NCBI GenBank assembly: GCA_013396655.1
Contig: WBMV01009266.1
Location: 1,072,107-1,136,106 of the forward strand
Direction: 5' to 3'
Length of the DNA: 64,000 nt
Source: Campylorhamphus procurvoides
Taxonomy: Eukaryota > Chordata > Aves > Passeriformes > Dendrocolaptidae
The notes below the pieces were generated by a model. That model did not search any database, was not told where the DNA came from, and saw nothing but the letters and a program-made list of their open reading frames with translations. Below are positions 1 through 12,158 of the stretch, one piece after another (the stretch's first letter is position 1; the number at the start of each line of letters is the position of its first letter). Both the position numbers and the translations under genes were made by a program.

Positions 1-2085
1 ATGGGAGGCACCCTATGATATTATTTGTTTGAATCTAGACCTTGTCCTTAGCTTACTGGAAATCTATATTTGCTGCAGATTGCCTGCTTTTATGCTTTTT
101 ATAAAGCACAGCTTTTTTCAAAAGGCTCGGCTCCCCCTGATGTCCATGGGACATTTAGCATTTGACTATAATGCGAGTAAAATTGGGCCAATGCTGAGAA
201 GAATCTCTCTTCCATATGCCATAATGAACCCCCCCCTGTGTGTTTATGTGCTTTTTAAAGCATGTTAAGTGATTATGATAGGGCAGACACTTTTAATATA
301 TAAATCTCTAGAAACTGACAGAACATTTCTGAAGCCTCCTGAGTGGGTAGGAATCCTGAACCAACTGTTATTTCATATTTAATCCCATTCCTTTTCTCCC
401 TAGAACCAGGCAATCCTGATTAGGCTCTACTTTTTAATAAAATAACAAATTCAAATGACAAATGCACATACAGTAGTGTGCTTCATATAAAATTTACATT
501 AGAGCTTTTCTGAGAAAAGCTTTAATGCTGTGTTTGAAGTAATTTTATTTTTACAGAGTGCTGCTCGTTAAAAGTTGTAAATCCCTTTCTGTGTTGCCGA
601 GGATGTGTCTAGCTCCCAGTTAAATGGAAATGTATAATCCTCCTCACTCGCTTGCTTTCCTTCAGCTCATGGTGCTCTCTCTAGGCTCAGTCCTGGAAGG
701 TGCTGGGTACTTGTCAGGAAGACAGAACCACAATCAGATCTTATCTAGGTGGCATTTCATTTTCCCGAATGAAAGCCATCCCTTCTCTCCTCCTGCCCAT
801 TTTGTAGATCCTTGATAAAGGGAAAACAGAAATGGGTCTGAGCTGTTTCCTGTTCTCCCACCTCCATCCACACATGCAGCAGAGCTGAAGCCGTGGGAGA
901 AGCTGCGTGTGTTGCACAGGGACCATTTCCTGTGGGTGAGAGGAAGACTGTGAGGCAGATTGAGACTTGGAGGATCACAGTCTCATTCACAGCTTCTCCT
1001 CTCCCAGCCATTGGTTGTGCCTCAAATGAGCCTGAAGGCTCGTATTTCAAAGACATTTTAGCAGCTATCAATCCCTGTGGGATTTTGATGCCTGGCTACT
1101 TCAAAACCCAAAAACTGTACCTGAAAATTAGTAGCATCTGCAATCTCTCATTATTTGACCTTTCAAATTTTACTGCAAAAATATAGAAATTATTTAAACA
1201 GAGTAAAATCACAAGGGGAATGTGACTCATGCTTTATTTGTGACACCGTTGGAGATGCTCAAGGTCTCCTGCTGTTACATAGAGCCTCATAGAGTTTTTG
1301 CCTGTCCCAAACCAGGCTGGTGCTGAGGCTTTGAGAAAGAGAAAATGCTGTACCATTATCCACAGCTGGAGCCATGACCCTTAAAGAAACATTCTCTGTT
1401 CTTCTAAAAGGGTCAGCTTCTATCCCAGATGTCAGAAATACAGACAGGGCAAGGTGGCTTTTATCCTGTGAATTTTAGGTTAATGTGACAGAAGCCAGAA
1501 GTCTGATTAGACTCTTTATGTGAATTCCAGAGAAACACAACTCCTTTAAAACATACCATTCTTGCTCAATGGAACCAAATAACTTTGTTCTCCTCCTCAG
1601 GCCTTTTGTTAAAGGTAAATTAATTCAAGGTTATCACTTCCCTTCAGCATCCCCCACTTCACTGGAATTGCTCTTAATTTACTTTAATGAAACATACAAT
1701 ATTAATCTTAATTAGAAGCCTTGGGGAGAGACCTGTATAGACTCAGGACACAGACACCTTGCAGTTTTCTTCTCTGTAATTTGGGATCCAGGAATTTGTC
1801 TTTCAGTAAATGATAGCCCTGATATTTTTCAGCTTTATTGATCAGTTAAGTATTCAATGACTTCAGAGAATTTTCCTGATAGACTCTGACTTATGCTTAA
1901 CTAGCTCCATAGATCAGTATTTGTTGTCAGAGGGAGGAAAAGCAGCCCAAGTCAATTGGCTCATATAACCAACCTATTTTATACAGGCATTGCATTTCAA
2001 CAAGTGAAAATAAACAATTAACTGAAAGTTCATCAGAACAGGCCATTGAGTGACATCAAGAATGAAACTGTCCATAGATTTTTAT
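1..2085. other. Unique non-coding sequence
   Basis: I see no repeat family and no credible exon here. A run of eight C residues ends at 236. Opposing open frames around 741-1186 overlap one another on both strands and resemble no known protein. The sequence is AT-rich with ordinary short A and T runs. Confidence 0.5.
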
Positions 2086-2462
2086 GAGGAAAGGCTGAAA
2101 GAATGGGGATCGTTCATCCTGGAGAAGAGAAGGATCCAGGGTGATCTTACTGTAGCTTTTCAGTGCCTGAAGGGAGTTTACAAGAAAGCTGGAGAGGACC
2201 AGTTTGCAAGGGCTTGTGGTGACAGGACAAGGGGAAATGGATCCAAAAATGAAATAAGACAAATATAGATTAGTTATTAGGAAGACATTGTCCACTGTGA
2301 GGAGGATAAAACACTGGAACAGTTTTCCCAGAGAAGCTGTTGATGTGCCATCCCTGGAAGTGTTCTAGGGCAGGTTGAATGGCGCTTTAAGCAACATGTT
2401 CCACAGCAGTGAAGTTGGAAATAGATGGTCTTTGCAGTTCATCCCAAGCCATTCTAGGATTC
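2086..2462 (+). mobile_element. CR1 LINE fragment, 3' end, 5'-truncated
   Basis: The sequence follows the end of avian CR1 in sense orientation. It starts in the conserved 'GGAAAGGCTGA...CTGGAGAAGAG' block near 2086, runs through the 'GTGACAGGACAAGGGG' block near 2218 and the 'GTGCCATCCCTGGAAGTGTTC' region near 2345, and ends at a degraded ATTCTAGGATTCC copy of the 8-bp terminal repeat. About 380 bp remain of a roughly 4.5-kb element. This is the usual 5' truncation left by target-primed reverse transcription. Substitutions and small gaps make it an old copy. Open frames inside it are not genes. Confidence 0.88.
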
Positions 2463-2717
2463 CAGTCTTCTTTTTTCTCTCTCTTTGAGTCTGTTGCATG
2501 AAAAGAGGGAGCACGGATCTGCTTGACAGGCGCCTTTGCTGCCGTTCTGCTCAGGCGTGTGACTTCCTCCTTGGCAGCAGCTACAGAGCTGCTTTCCTTT
2601 CCAGAAACCCAAGTAGAAAGCTGGTTTGTATTCATCTTGATGGAGTGAAACATCACAGTTTCCCATGATATTTGGAGAACACAAAACCAAATATGAGGTT
2701 TTTTACTTCCTTCACTT

Positions 2718-2773
2718 TATATGCCTGTGCATATATATGTACATATACATATTCATGTATATGTATGTGTGCA
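2718..2773. repeat. TA/CA-rich alternating purine-pyrimidine tract with inner palindrome
   Basis: An imperfect TA/TG microsatellite. Within it, TACATATACAT at 2740-2750 is followed after a 4-nt loop (ATTC) by its exact reverse complement ATGTATATGTA at 2755-2765. Confidence 0.8.
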
Positions 2774-5093
2774 TTTCACAACATGTGTAAAGAGGTAAAG
2801 TTTGTATGCGAGTGGCACAAATGTGACTCAGTTACTGAATGCTCCTCTATTTTTTCACAAAAATGAAACCCATGCAGTTGTTTATTCCACCGCTTTTCAT
2901 CCCCCCCCATCTTCAGCTAGTTAAAAAACACAACAGGCTGCTCTCTCCAGCTCCATTAGACAAAAGGATGTTTAAATTGATCTCTCAACACCTCTCCTTC
3001 AACAGTGAGGACTCACACAGGCGTGAATATCAAGCTCCAGATGTTTGGGATCTTGGCAGTCATGCCCTGCACCTGAACCTTTGCCATCACCGGTAGCAAA
3101 TGGCTGTTACTGAGAGCAGTTGTTGACCTAAACATTTTCTGACAGGAGCTTCAATCTGTCCCTGTGATTGGCATTTCCCAGAAAGCTGATGTGTCTGATG
3201 GGCTGTATCAGTTTCAACACTTTAGGTTTCAGATCCAATAGCTGGCAAAATGAGTTCAGTCCTCACCGTGCATAAATCATAACTGCTGCATCAGCTTTAG
3301 AATGCTCTGCATTTAATTTATTAGGAGAAGAGATGCATTTGTATGCACAGATTGATTGTTATTTTACCAGGTGATGTGTTTCAATCAGCAGGTGATATAT
3401 GTCATTTACTACATTACACAGTTGCAGATGTCGATATATGGTTCAAAGGAAGATGTACTTGATTTAGCAATGTTTTTCTAATGGATTTTGATATGCTTTT
3501 CATTCAGTAATATATCCAGCTATTCTTTCTGTTTTGTAGGTTTGTCAGGTGGATTTTTATGCATTTGGTTACTTGTGGCTTTTTTCTTAAATCTGTGATT
3601 TTTGGATGTTTCTTCCACTTAGACTGTGCCTAATTTTGTATCCCAACCTCACTCTGGTTTGCTTATTTATATATCAGAAACACCTAAGCATGTAAATTAT
3701 TATCACATGTAAGCCTCCACATAGAAAGCAAAATTAGTAAATTTGTAGAGATATGGACTAAACATTAGAAGATGCTTGTAAAAGTGGAACTTTATTTACT
3801 GCTGGGATCTTGGGATGTGCCTCAAGTAACATTGAATTCATAACATTCTTCACATGCTCACTACTTTTCCTCTTCTCTTTTATGACTTTCTCATTTCTTT
3901 TCTAATTTTCTTCATGTGAATATGAATAGAAAAAAATTATGCAAGCTTTTGGATTTTATGTATATAAGCTTACAAAGTTCTCACAGCCCTGAGATGCACC
4001 TTTAGGAAACGTCTTGACTTCCATTTGTGGTGGAGTGAGATTTTCTGAATTTCCAATCTAACAACAGTAATTACCACTCCCAAACACACACGGTTGGACA
4101 AAAGCAAGTTTATTCTCCTCTTAAAAAATGGGCCCTTATCCTCCAAATGTTGGTAGGCAATTGGCAGTAGGCAGTGGACAAATACTTTCTCTCAAGAAAG
4201 GTGAAGCATCAGATTAAGCAGCAGCTTCACATAACATGTTGCTAGAGGTTCAAATGAAATTCAGGCAACTTCAGTTCTGTTCTTTGTCATTTTGGAGTGG
4301 ATGCTCTGAGACTGAGACATTTGACTTGAATCATGAAGTTTAACAACTTAACTACGCTTCAGCATTTTAACTTTACAAAACACTTCAAAGAAAATATTTA
4401 GTCCTTAAAAGAACTTGCATAAAAACTAAGAATGTCAGTATTCCAGACAATCAATAAAGACCACATGACATTCTCAAGAGAAGCAGAGATTTAGTGCAGA
4501 AATAAGAAGAAACTTCTCTCTCACCTTTGTGTACTTCAATTCCACACTCCAAACCTTTAAATAACTGCAGCAATTCGGAACATTCTCTAATGTTTTTTCT
4601 GGGAATGATTTTGCTAGCGCATTCAGGGCACTTAAACTCTACTTCTCCTCAGAACTGCTCTCAGGAGAAGGCTTTCTCACCCCAGCCAGAATAAAGAGAG
4701 CCAAAGTATACAAATCTCCTAACTCAGGTACCTACATTGTAAATACCCACTGAGGGACTGTTGCTGCAGGATGCAACATTAAGACGTGTTCTGATACCTC
4801 AGAGAATTACAAAAATGTTGTCACAGGCAGCTACCTATGTATCATTTTGCTGTCACTGAGCACCTTTACTGCATTGCGAATATTCCAAGTGCTCAAAAGA
4901 TGTGCAAAGTAAATCCATTTTAAACGAAGCCATTTAAAGTATAAACAATAAAATGTTTGTCTTGTTTTTGTCTTTTTGTGTTTTTCCCAACACAAAAAAT
5001 AATCATTTGTGAGGCTGTAAAATGCTGGAACAATATGAGCAATTTCATAAAATGTTCAAACAGTTTGAAAAATGTTCTGCATGGAGGATAAAA

Positions 5094-5130
5094 AGTATAT
5101 ATGTTTATATATGTGTTTGTATATATATAT
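5094..5130. repeat. TA-rich microsatellite-like tract
   Basis: Interrupted TATATA units (AGTATATATG, TTTATATATG, GTATATATATATGG) occur here. It is short and imperfect. Confidence 0.7.
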
Positions 5131-5877
5131 GGGGATGGGATTTGGGGGATTTTTTCACACCACTTTTCTGACTCACAAAGCGCTCCAGTTCATTGAATTT
5201 ATTAAGAGAATAACTGTGTGTTGCTCTTCTGATCCAGTGATTAGTTGAACTTACCTCTTGAGAACTGTGGGAGAGAAGAAATTCTTAGGCTTTGTTTTTG
5301 CAATGCCATCTCTGGAAGTAGATCCAGAATATTGATACCAAGGGACCCACCTAAAGCTTGTTGAAATCAATAGGAAGACTGACTGCAATGATAATGATAT
5401 GTGCTACCAGCTGCAATTTTGGGATTTTTTTTAACCAACAGCTTTATACTGCAATGGGATTTGAGTAAATGCTTAAGCATTTTACTGCATTGAGATTACC
5501 TCCTGGAACTGGGGTTTATATACCTGCATTGATCAGCGGTGGTGGGTGTATGTGCTTGCAGGTGTGCCTACATTTGCCCAAATGAGCAGTACACGTAGAG
5601 ATGCTGTGCCTTTATTACCCAGAGCAGATCGTCGAAAATCCATCTGTCACAGAAGATAACAGAGAACTGCAAAACCTCACTGGTTTCTCCAGCTGCATCC
5701 TCCCCTCTTTTTCAGGGAGATGCTTTTGTTGTTGCATTTGCTAAGCTGTCACTGGCTATTTCTGCAGCATGGGGAGATCCTGACACAAGCCATCAATATG
5801 TCACATCTAAGTGATGTTGTACTCAACGCTCACATACAATTTTCAAGCTATATAGTTCTGTATTCTGCATAAGAACC

Positions 5878-6438
5878 TGGCATGGTTTAATCCCAGCCTC
5901 TTGCAGCCCCTTGCTCACTCCCCACCAATGGGATCAGGGAGAGGACTGGAAGGGTAAAGGCTGAGCAAATCATGGGTTGAGATAAAGATAATTTAATGGG
6001 GAAAGGAAAAGTCATGCACACAAGCAAAGAAAAACAAGGAATTAATTCACTCCTTCCCATGGGCAGGCAGCCACCTCCAGGAGCGCAGAGCTACTTGGGA
6101 AGACAAACACCATCACTCCAAATGTCCCCTTCTCTTCCTTCTTCTTCCTCACAGCTTTATATACTGAGCACGGTGCCATATGATCTGGAATATTCCTTTG
6201 GTCAGTTGGGGTCACCACTCCTGGTTGTGTTGCCTCCCAACCTCCCATGCACCCCCAAATTCCTCACCAGTGTGGCACTACAAAAAGCAGAAAAGGCCTT
6301 GGCTCTGTGCAAGGAACTGCTCAGCAATAACAAAAACATCTCTATATTATCAACCCTGTGTTCAGCATAAATCCAAAACACAGTCCCATAGCAATCACTG
6401 TGAAGAAAATTAGCTCTACCCCAGCCAAAACCAGCACA
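5878..6438 (-). mobile_element. Avian ERV LTR, probable solo LTR (ERVL-like)
   Basis: A 561-bp LTR in reverse orientation. On the minus strand it begins TGTGCTGGTTTTGGCTGGG and ends ...CATGCCA, giving TG...CA ends. It is bounded by a direct repeat GAACC at 5873-5877 and 6439-6443. A 5-bp target duplication is typical of ERVL-type integration. A TATA box (minus-strand TATATAAA) lies at 6156-6163 and an ATTAAA poly(A)-signal variant at 5992-5997. Intact flanking duplication with no internal retroviral sequence means the provirus was probably reduced by LTR-LTR recombination. The 124-codon open frame on the plus strand is antisense to the LTR and not a gene. The copy at 54023-54540 belongs to the same family. 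Confidence 0.85.
6156..6163 (-). promoter_or_regulatory. TATA box of the reverse-strand LTR
   Basis: The plus strand reads TTTATATA, which is TATATAAA on the LTR's sense strand. It is placed where a U3 core promoter should be. Present-day activity is unknown. Confidence 0.6.
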
Positions 6439-7482
6439 GAACCTATACATGAGGGTAGGTATGTAGCGGATTTACATAACAAGATGAACCAAATTACAAA
6501 AATTAATGTATTTTTACGTCTAACTTGCTAGTTTTAAAGTTTGCTTGGGTTTGCTTCGGACCCCTAAATTTCATGCAGAAAACAAACAGATCTTATGCTT
6601 TGTTATCCAAATGGAATATCTAAACATCTCCCTATCCATAAGAACTGATTTGTGCTCAAAGGTTTTTTGCCCTGCCATAGTAAGATGTAAGCCATAAAGA
6701 AGGGACTTAAAGGGAGAAATCTTGGCAGGAGGTGTAGGCAATGAAAGAGTTCTCATAAATGTTTGATAACAAAAGGATGCCCCTGCCAATAGGTCCAAGA
6801 GGCCAACATGTGTCACTCTCAAGCAAAACTAGAACAAAAAGGTTGAGGAGCTTGGTCCAAAGATTGCTTTAGGTCTTTTTCATGTGAGTTTATGTTGTTT
6901 TGGAACCACAAAGCCCTCGACAGTGGTAATAGGGATAAAAATTTTATGTTACTATGAAGAGTGTTTTGAGGTAGCATTACTCCTGAGCTTATTTTGTGCT
7001 GCAGTTCTGTACTGTATTTGTGGTGGAGGGTTTTTTGTTGCCACTCTGAGCTAAATTATTGCTATACAAAAGTTTCCTATCTCGCTCCTCTCCACTTCCT
7101 CTACATCTTTTAAAAAATACTACTTCAATAACAAGAAGACGACTTGCTGAAGACACTTCCTCTGTCTACTTCTCTATCATTTTGCATGAAACAGCATTTG
7201 TTCTGTGGTTCAAAAAGACAAAATCCTTACTTGCTGGAACCTAGTTGTTTTCAATTGCTATGGCATCACATTAATCCTGAATTATTTGTCTGAAATATTA
7301 GCTGTGTAAGAAGCTACACTCATATAAAGTAACATTTGTCTGGAGATGATATGAAACTGTAAGAGGATATGAGTTTATTTTAGAGATGAATAGCAATGAT
7401 AGACAGATCCCAATAGTTATCTACGTATGTCCAGATGGTACCCTTTAGTGATCTGAGCTTAGAGATGTATGAGGAAAACTTG
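6439..7482. other. Unique non-coding sequence
   Basis: After the target-site repeat of the LTR, no repeat family or exon is seen. The open frame on the minus strand at 6571-6822 resembles no protein. Confidence 0.45.
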
Positions 7483-7580
7483 TGATTTCTAATCTTAGGT
7501 CTGACACCACTTCCTTCTGTGGCCTAAGGCAAACCACTTAACTTCTCCATGCCTCAGTTCACCATTTGCCTCTAACTTTG
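7483..7580 (+). mobile_element. Ancient MIR-like SINE fragment
   Basis: The segment matches the MIR core in sense orientation. The blocks are 'TTCTAATCTTAGGTCTGACACC', then 'GTGGCCTAAGGCAAACCACTTAAC' and 'CTCCATGCCTCAGTTCACCATTTG'. These correspond to the MIR stretches normally reading TGTGACCTTGGGCAAG and CTGTGCCTCAGTTTCC. Divergence is high, as expected for a family that predates the bird-mammal split. The tRNA-like promoter head is missing or unrecognisable. Confidence 0.72.
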
Positions 7581-8404
7581 AGACTTTATGAGCAGCTGTT
7601 TTCACTTTCTTCGGTAATTAGGCAAGCAATCCCTTGCTTGAGGCCTGGCATTAAAAGCTACTCCCTGCTTAAAGAATAGTAGAGTCTTTTGACATCTGTT
7701 ATGCTCATTTTTCCTGGTTTTCAATACTTTTTAAAGGTTTCTTTTTGACATATCTTGCACACGACAGTGCATTTGAGATATTTAGGTTCCTAAAGACATA
7801 ATACCTGAGCAACACATTTTTGCATCTCCCCCTCCTCCAGACCTAAGTGGGTTGAGGAAACACAGGTGAGGATTTCAGGTACAACATCATGACCTTGGTA
7901 GGACAGCCAGGACATTTATGATGGCAGACACTAGACACTGTAATTGTATCTGTATAACTGAATAAAACTACTCTGGGACTATTTTTGTTGCCAAGACCCA
8001 GCGTATGCCTCACACTCATACCATACATGTTTTTCACCCCAGCAAACAGAGGGTTTATATCCAAACTGCCTATGGGGATGGGTTCCTTTCATTTAGTGTC
8101 TCTTCTGCTGGGAGAGGGTTAACTGGGAGAGGGTTAATTAGCACAGGACAAAAATCACATGAGAGAGAATTCTGTAGGTTACATGAGTACTGAAAGCCAT
8201 TTTTAAGTATGTTTTATTTGCCTGTGTGTATATGGACATGTCCCAGGGAAGTAACGTGACTTCTAGGTGTGGAATGAGTTTAAGAAATAAAGCCTTTTAA
8301 ATGTTACAGTAGATTCCCTACAGATAACTGAGAAACTTGCAGTTCTGATAAAATTAATAATACCTAAGAGGCTACTCTTGAGCAGTGAATCTCTAAACAT
8401 ACAG
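7581..8404. other. Unique non-coding sequence with a 15-bp tandem duplication
   Basis: Nothing gene-like is seen. The unit CTGGGAGAGGGTTAA occurs twice in direct succession at 8108-8122 and 8123-8137. Confidence 0.45.
8108..8137. repeat. Perfect 15-bp tandem duplication
   Basis: Two identical adjacent copies of CTGGGAGAGGGTTAA. The lack of divergence suggests a recent slippage or duplication event. Confidence 0.9.
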
Positions 8405-8490
8405 GGCATAAAGTATCACCAACTCCATTTCAGAAATGGGAAGCCATGACCAACTTAGTCCAGCTCACTTATAAGTGGGACAGAACTGCT
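8405..8490 (-). mobile_element. Possible very degraded MIR-like fragment
   Basis: 'CCATTTCAGAAATGGGAAGCC' followed by 'AGTCCAGCTCACTTATAAGTGG' recalls the reverse complement of MIR ('CCATTTTACAGATGGGGAAACT', then the 'CAAGGTCACACAGC' and 'AGTGG' blocks). The match is weak and could be chance. Confidence 0.3.
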
Positions 8491-8894
8491 GATGTTCTAC
8501 ATTGTGGGAAGCAGAGATTACCATAACCAAACCATGGTTAGATTTTATTTAAATACTTATATTGTCTCTGCAATATTTTTACAGGATTAACTCCAATTAA
8601 AATAGTTTTAAAATTAGAAAGCAACTCCCAGGATGATTAGTGACTGGTCACAGTTACTCAGGAAGCTTTTCCCAGACTTAAGTTCCTCAGATGCCCACAG
8701 TGCTCCTCTACTTGGGAAATATATTTCTTTTTTTGGAGGTTTAATAGCAGTGCCTCATGTCTCAGCAGTGCCCTTTTTCATGGCATTACCCATCTAATAA
8801 TTGAGTATTACTTGTTTCCATGACCATATCAACTTCCATTGGTCATTTCCAACTGAACACAGAATTTATGGAAGAAGTTATGTTATTGGTCCCC

Positions 8895-9053
8895 AGGTAC
8901 AAGTACTTGCCCTCTGTACTACCGAGTTTCATTCCATTTCTAATATTCCAGTTTTCAGACTCATCCAGTTGCTCTCTGCAGATACTCTGAACTTCTCTGT
9001 ATCATCAGCAAGCTTTATTTATGTCAGAATTGTTAGTGAAAGTATTAATTAGT
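8895..9053 (-). mobile_element. Degraded ancient CR1/L3-like fragment
   Basis: On the plus strand the order of blocks (a 'TTTCATTCCATTT' stretch, 'CAGTTGCTCTCTGCAGA', then 'CTGTATCATCAGCAAGCTTT') resembles the reverse complement of an old amniote CR1/L3 3' region, which normally reads 'TGTATCATCTGCAAATTT'. No terminal repeat is visible and the boundaries are approximate. Confidence 0.42.
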
Positions 9054-9897
9054 ATTGCTCTTAAGGCTCTTCTATCAGCTGTCCTTCAGGCTGAAAATTT
9101 TCAGTCTCAGCAGTATTTGTTGCTGAATTGTCTGTGGGCAACCCCACAGTTCTACTTCCTCTTCACTCTTTAGCATCTTCCAGGTTTATCAATCAGCTTT
9201 AATTTTATATGGTTTAGCTGAAGTTTATGCCACTTTGCTGAGGAAATCAGTGTAGCTTGTGTTCTTTTAATACATGAAAACACCAAGATTACTCCAGCAA
9301 GAACTACCTTTGGCACCACAAATTTCATTTAACTCTATATCTGTTTTTTTTTAATATTTTTAGGTTTTTTTCCTTTGAGATTTGCTCTGAATTTTTATGT
9401 TGTTCAGGTAGGATTTACAAGTGTGTAGTGAGTTGCATCATTTTTATTTCTACTTTCTGAAAAGGATCCTTATAACTTCAACTACCTATGCCCTAGAGAT
9501 TTAGTGCTACTGGCTCTGTAACTTCTTCTGGTTTTGTAATTCAGATACATCAGGTCACTCTGACTTCTCTTAAACCCTCTGAATTTTTGTTTCTTCCTAA
9601 TTTCCATTTCCATATCTTGGTGTGTATTAGTCATCTCACTTTTGCTACTGTGTTCTCATTGCTGTTCTTATCAGCCACCTCGGTACTGGTAAATAAACAA
9701 GACCAGGTCACAAGCTCCAAGACTGATGAATAACCACCCCTGCCATTTAATTGTAGGGATAAAGTTGACTAGTTTTGACTTGTGCAAACTAGCACTGAGA
9801 GAAGATGCCCTTGCCCAGCTCAGGGACAGATCCAGGTAAGAAATCTGGATATATTCACCCTGCTTTGGGGGGTGTAGGGAGTTTAATCATATCAATG
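9054..9897. other. Unique pyrimidine-rich non-coding sequence
   Basis: T- and C-rich unique sequence, especially 9061-9670. No repeat family is recognised. Confidence 0.4.
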
Positions 9898-10316
9898 ATT
9901 AAGACACTAGAGAAGAAGTCTGATAAGAACTGGCTGAGGGAGCTCTGGGGTTTTAACTTGGAGAAGAGGAGGCTCCAGGATCATACTGCCCTCTACAACT
10001 ACCTGAAAGAAGGTGTAGTGAGGTAGAGATTGGCCTCTTCTCCCAGGTCACAAGCAACAGGACAAAAGGAAAACCCCTCAAGCTGTGCAAGAGCAGGTTT
10101 AGATTGGACATTAGGAAAAATTTCTTCACTGCAAAGGTTGTTGAACTCTGGAATTAGCTGCTCAAGTCGAGTCACCATTCCTGGACATATTTGAAAGACA
10201 TGTAGATGTGATACTTGAGGACATGGTTTAGTGGTGGGCTTGGCACTGTTGGGTTAATGCTTGGACTCAATGATCTTAGAGGTCTTTTCCAACCTTAATG
10301 ATTCTATTATTCTGTG
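9898..10316 (+). mobile_element. CR1 LINE fragment with intact 3' terminal repeat
   Basis: Sense-orientation CR1 about 420 bp long. It contains 'GGCTGAGGGAGCTCTGGGG', 'CTTGGAGAAGAGGAGGCTCC' near 9958, 'TTAGATTGGACATTAGGAAAAA' near 10100 and 'TCTTAGAGGTCTTTTCCAACCT' near 10273. It ends with two copies of the 8-bp terminal repeat, ATTCTATT and ATTCTGTG, at 10301-10316. The 5' end is truncated. Moderate divergence and intact ends point to a mid-aged copy. Confidence 0.92.
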
Positions 10317-12000
10317 TGTTCCACCCACATGCAAGGGATTAGGTCCATTTTATTCATTAGCATATCTGTAGTCATTGAAATCAAGGCACAGTATCACAAT
10401 ATTCATTTAGATGAGTTCATTATCTTTCCTCCCTCTACCACTAATTCATACTTTGCAGGGGAAAAAAGTGCAGACAGAAGTATTCAGTACCTCACTGAAT
10501 TAGATATAATGCTCATAACAGGAAGAAATAAAACAGGACTAGAAATGCAGAAAGTGTATTTCTATATTCCTTTATAGATTTCTTTCTTTGTGAAGCCTCT
10601 GGCTTGTAAGCACCTCCCTGCTTGAGTCTTTTTTATTCTCTCTATGTTGTGATTTTATCTGTTTTCTTTTCTCCTTTGGACAATAGGTTGTTTAACTTCT
10701 CCCTACCCTTTACCTTCCCCACTCTGTTGTCTCTGCTTCTTTTTATAGCTTTGTTTGGCTGATTTGGGTTTGCATGATTTATCACTCTAATAACCTCTTC
10801 CTGCAATGGTGACAGGGAAGGTGCCATGGAGGGTGGAAAACTCCTTCTTCTTTATTGTGTGATCTGACAGGCTGGGAGAGGAACACAAAAGGGGGAGGGA
10901 TGGATATGGGAGGCACTGGATCTGCCAGAATCCCCCTCTTTTAACATTTCTGCCAGGTTTCCTAGAAATGACAGATACTTCTACCCTTTTGTTTGAGCCT
11001 TTCAAGGGGAGAGGGTGGGACTGAGTGGCACTAACATGAGAGGCTGGCCAGAGAGAGAAAATAGTTATGGGCTTGATGTGACAATTTAGGTCTGCAAAGG
11101 TTTCACCCTGGATGAAGATGCAAAGTATTTGTAGTTTGGTTGTATGTGCCAAGTAATTAGAAGTGGCTTCTTCTAGGGGAGTGGAGCTGGAGGAGGCCTT
11201 GTCTGGCTGTTCTGGTTTATGGTCTATTTAATCTCTGCAAGGGGGAACAGACACCAAGGAAGCACTAAAAGGAATGAAAATAAGACTAATGTTTGGTCTT
11301 TTGTGGCTCAGAAGATTTTGAGCTATTACAACATCAAGTAATCCAAGCCCTGTCACTGCTTTCTCTCTTTATTTTATGCCAAGCACAGAGCAGCTAGAGG
11401 CCAATGGCCTGTTCAACTACTTTATAGCAGCTTTGTTTCACCTTCACACTGAAATAATGACCAGAGCCTGATTTCATCCGTTTTAGTGCATATCTTTGCT
11501 CATTTACTGTCTCAGAGCTCCTCTCCCTTCATATCCACCTGCTCATATGTCACTTGCTTTAAATATTGTAACTTTTTACCCCACTCTTAAAACATTTTCC
11601 ACCCTCGCCGTGCTGTCCTTAAGAAGTTTTGCCTTAGTTTTTCATCTTTTTTTTTTTTTTCCCTTGGAAGATGCCAAAATAAGTTCTGGCTCAGGAGAGC
11701 CACCAACTTGTCAAATTGCCTACCATGCTCTGTTTTCCAGGGAACTTAAATTGTACACTTCTCCCAGTGAGGGGGTTTGTTTTCAAAAATAGATTAAACC
11801 CCAGTATTCCTAGCAAGAAGCAACTCACACCACCTTCAGGACAATAAAGATATCTGTGTGTGGTCAAGGTTTCTTAAGATGAAGATTTTATGCTGTATTT
11901 GTAACACCAAAAGGTGGAGTTTTGGTGGTTTTTTCCTGTTACCATTTCACATCTGTTCTCACAGCTCAATTCCGAGGGACAAGATCTCTTCTTTTGTTTT
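10317..12000. other. Unique non-coding sequence
   Basis: No repeat family is recognised. A T-run at about 11647-11661 and C/T-rich sequence at 11500-11660 are the only compositional features. The overlapping minus-strand open frames at 10642-11152 resemble no protein. Confidence 0.45.
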
Positions 12001-12158
12001 TCATAGAATCATAGAATGGTTTGGATTGGAAGGAACCTTAAAGATCATGTCCATCCAACTCCCCTGCCATGGGCAGGGACACCTTTGACTAGACCAGGTC
12101 ATTCAAAGACCCATCCAGCCTGACTTGAACACTCCAGGGATGGGACACCTCTGGGTAA
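12001..12158 (-). mobile_element. CR1 LINE 3' end, reverse orientation
   Basis: The segment begins TCATAGAATCATAGAATGG, the reverse complement of the CR1 terminal repeat. It continues through 'GGAAGGAACCTTAAAGATCAT', 'CCTGCCATGGGCAGGGACACC' and 'CTTGAACACTCCAGGGATGGG'. Only about 158 bp are kept. Both terminal 8-mers are intact, so this is one of the better-preserved ends in the window. Confidence 0.93.

Larger units (their letters stand above)
2463..5877. other. Unique AT-rich non-coding sequence
   Basis: No family-level repeat is recognised. It contains the alternating purine-pyrimidine tract at 2718-2773 and a TA-rich tract near 5094-5130, both listed separately. Overlapping short open frames at 2387-3096 lie on both strands and resemble no protein. 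Some blocks (for example around 3230-3430) have mixed composition without simple repeats and could be conserved non-coding DNA, but that cannot be judged from one sequence. Confidence 0.45.

Noticed and set aside
5996..6370. 124-codon open frame as a gene
   Set aside because: It lies wholly within a reverse-orientation LTR.
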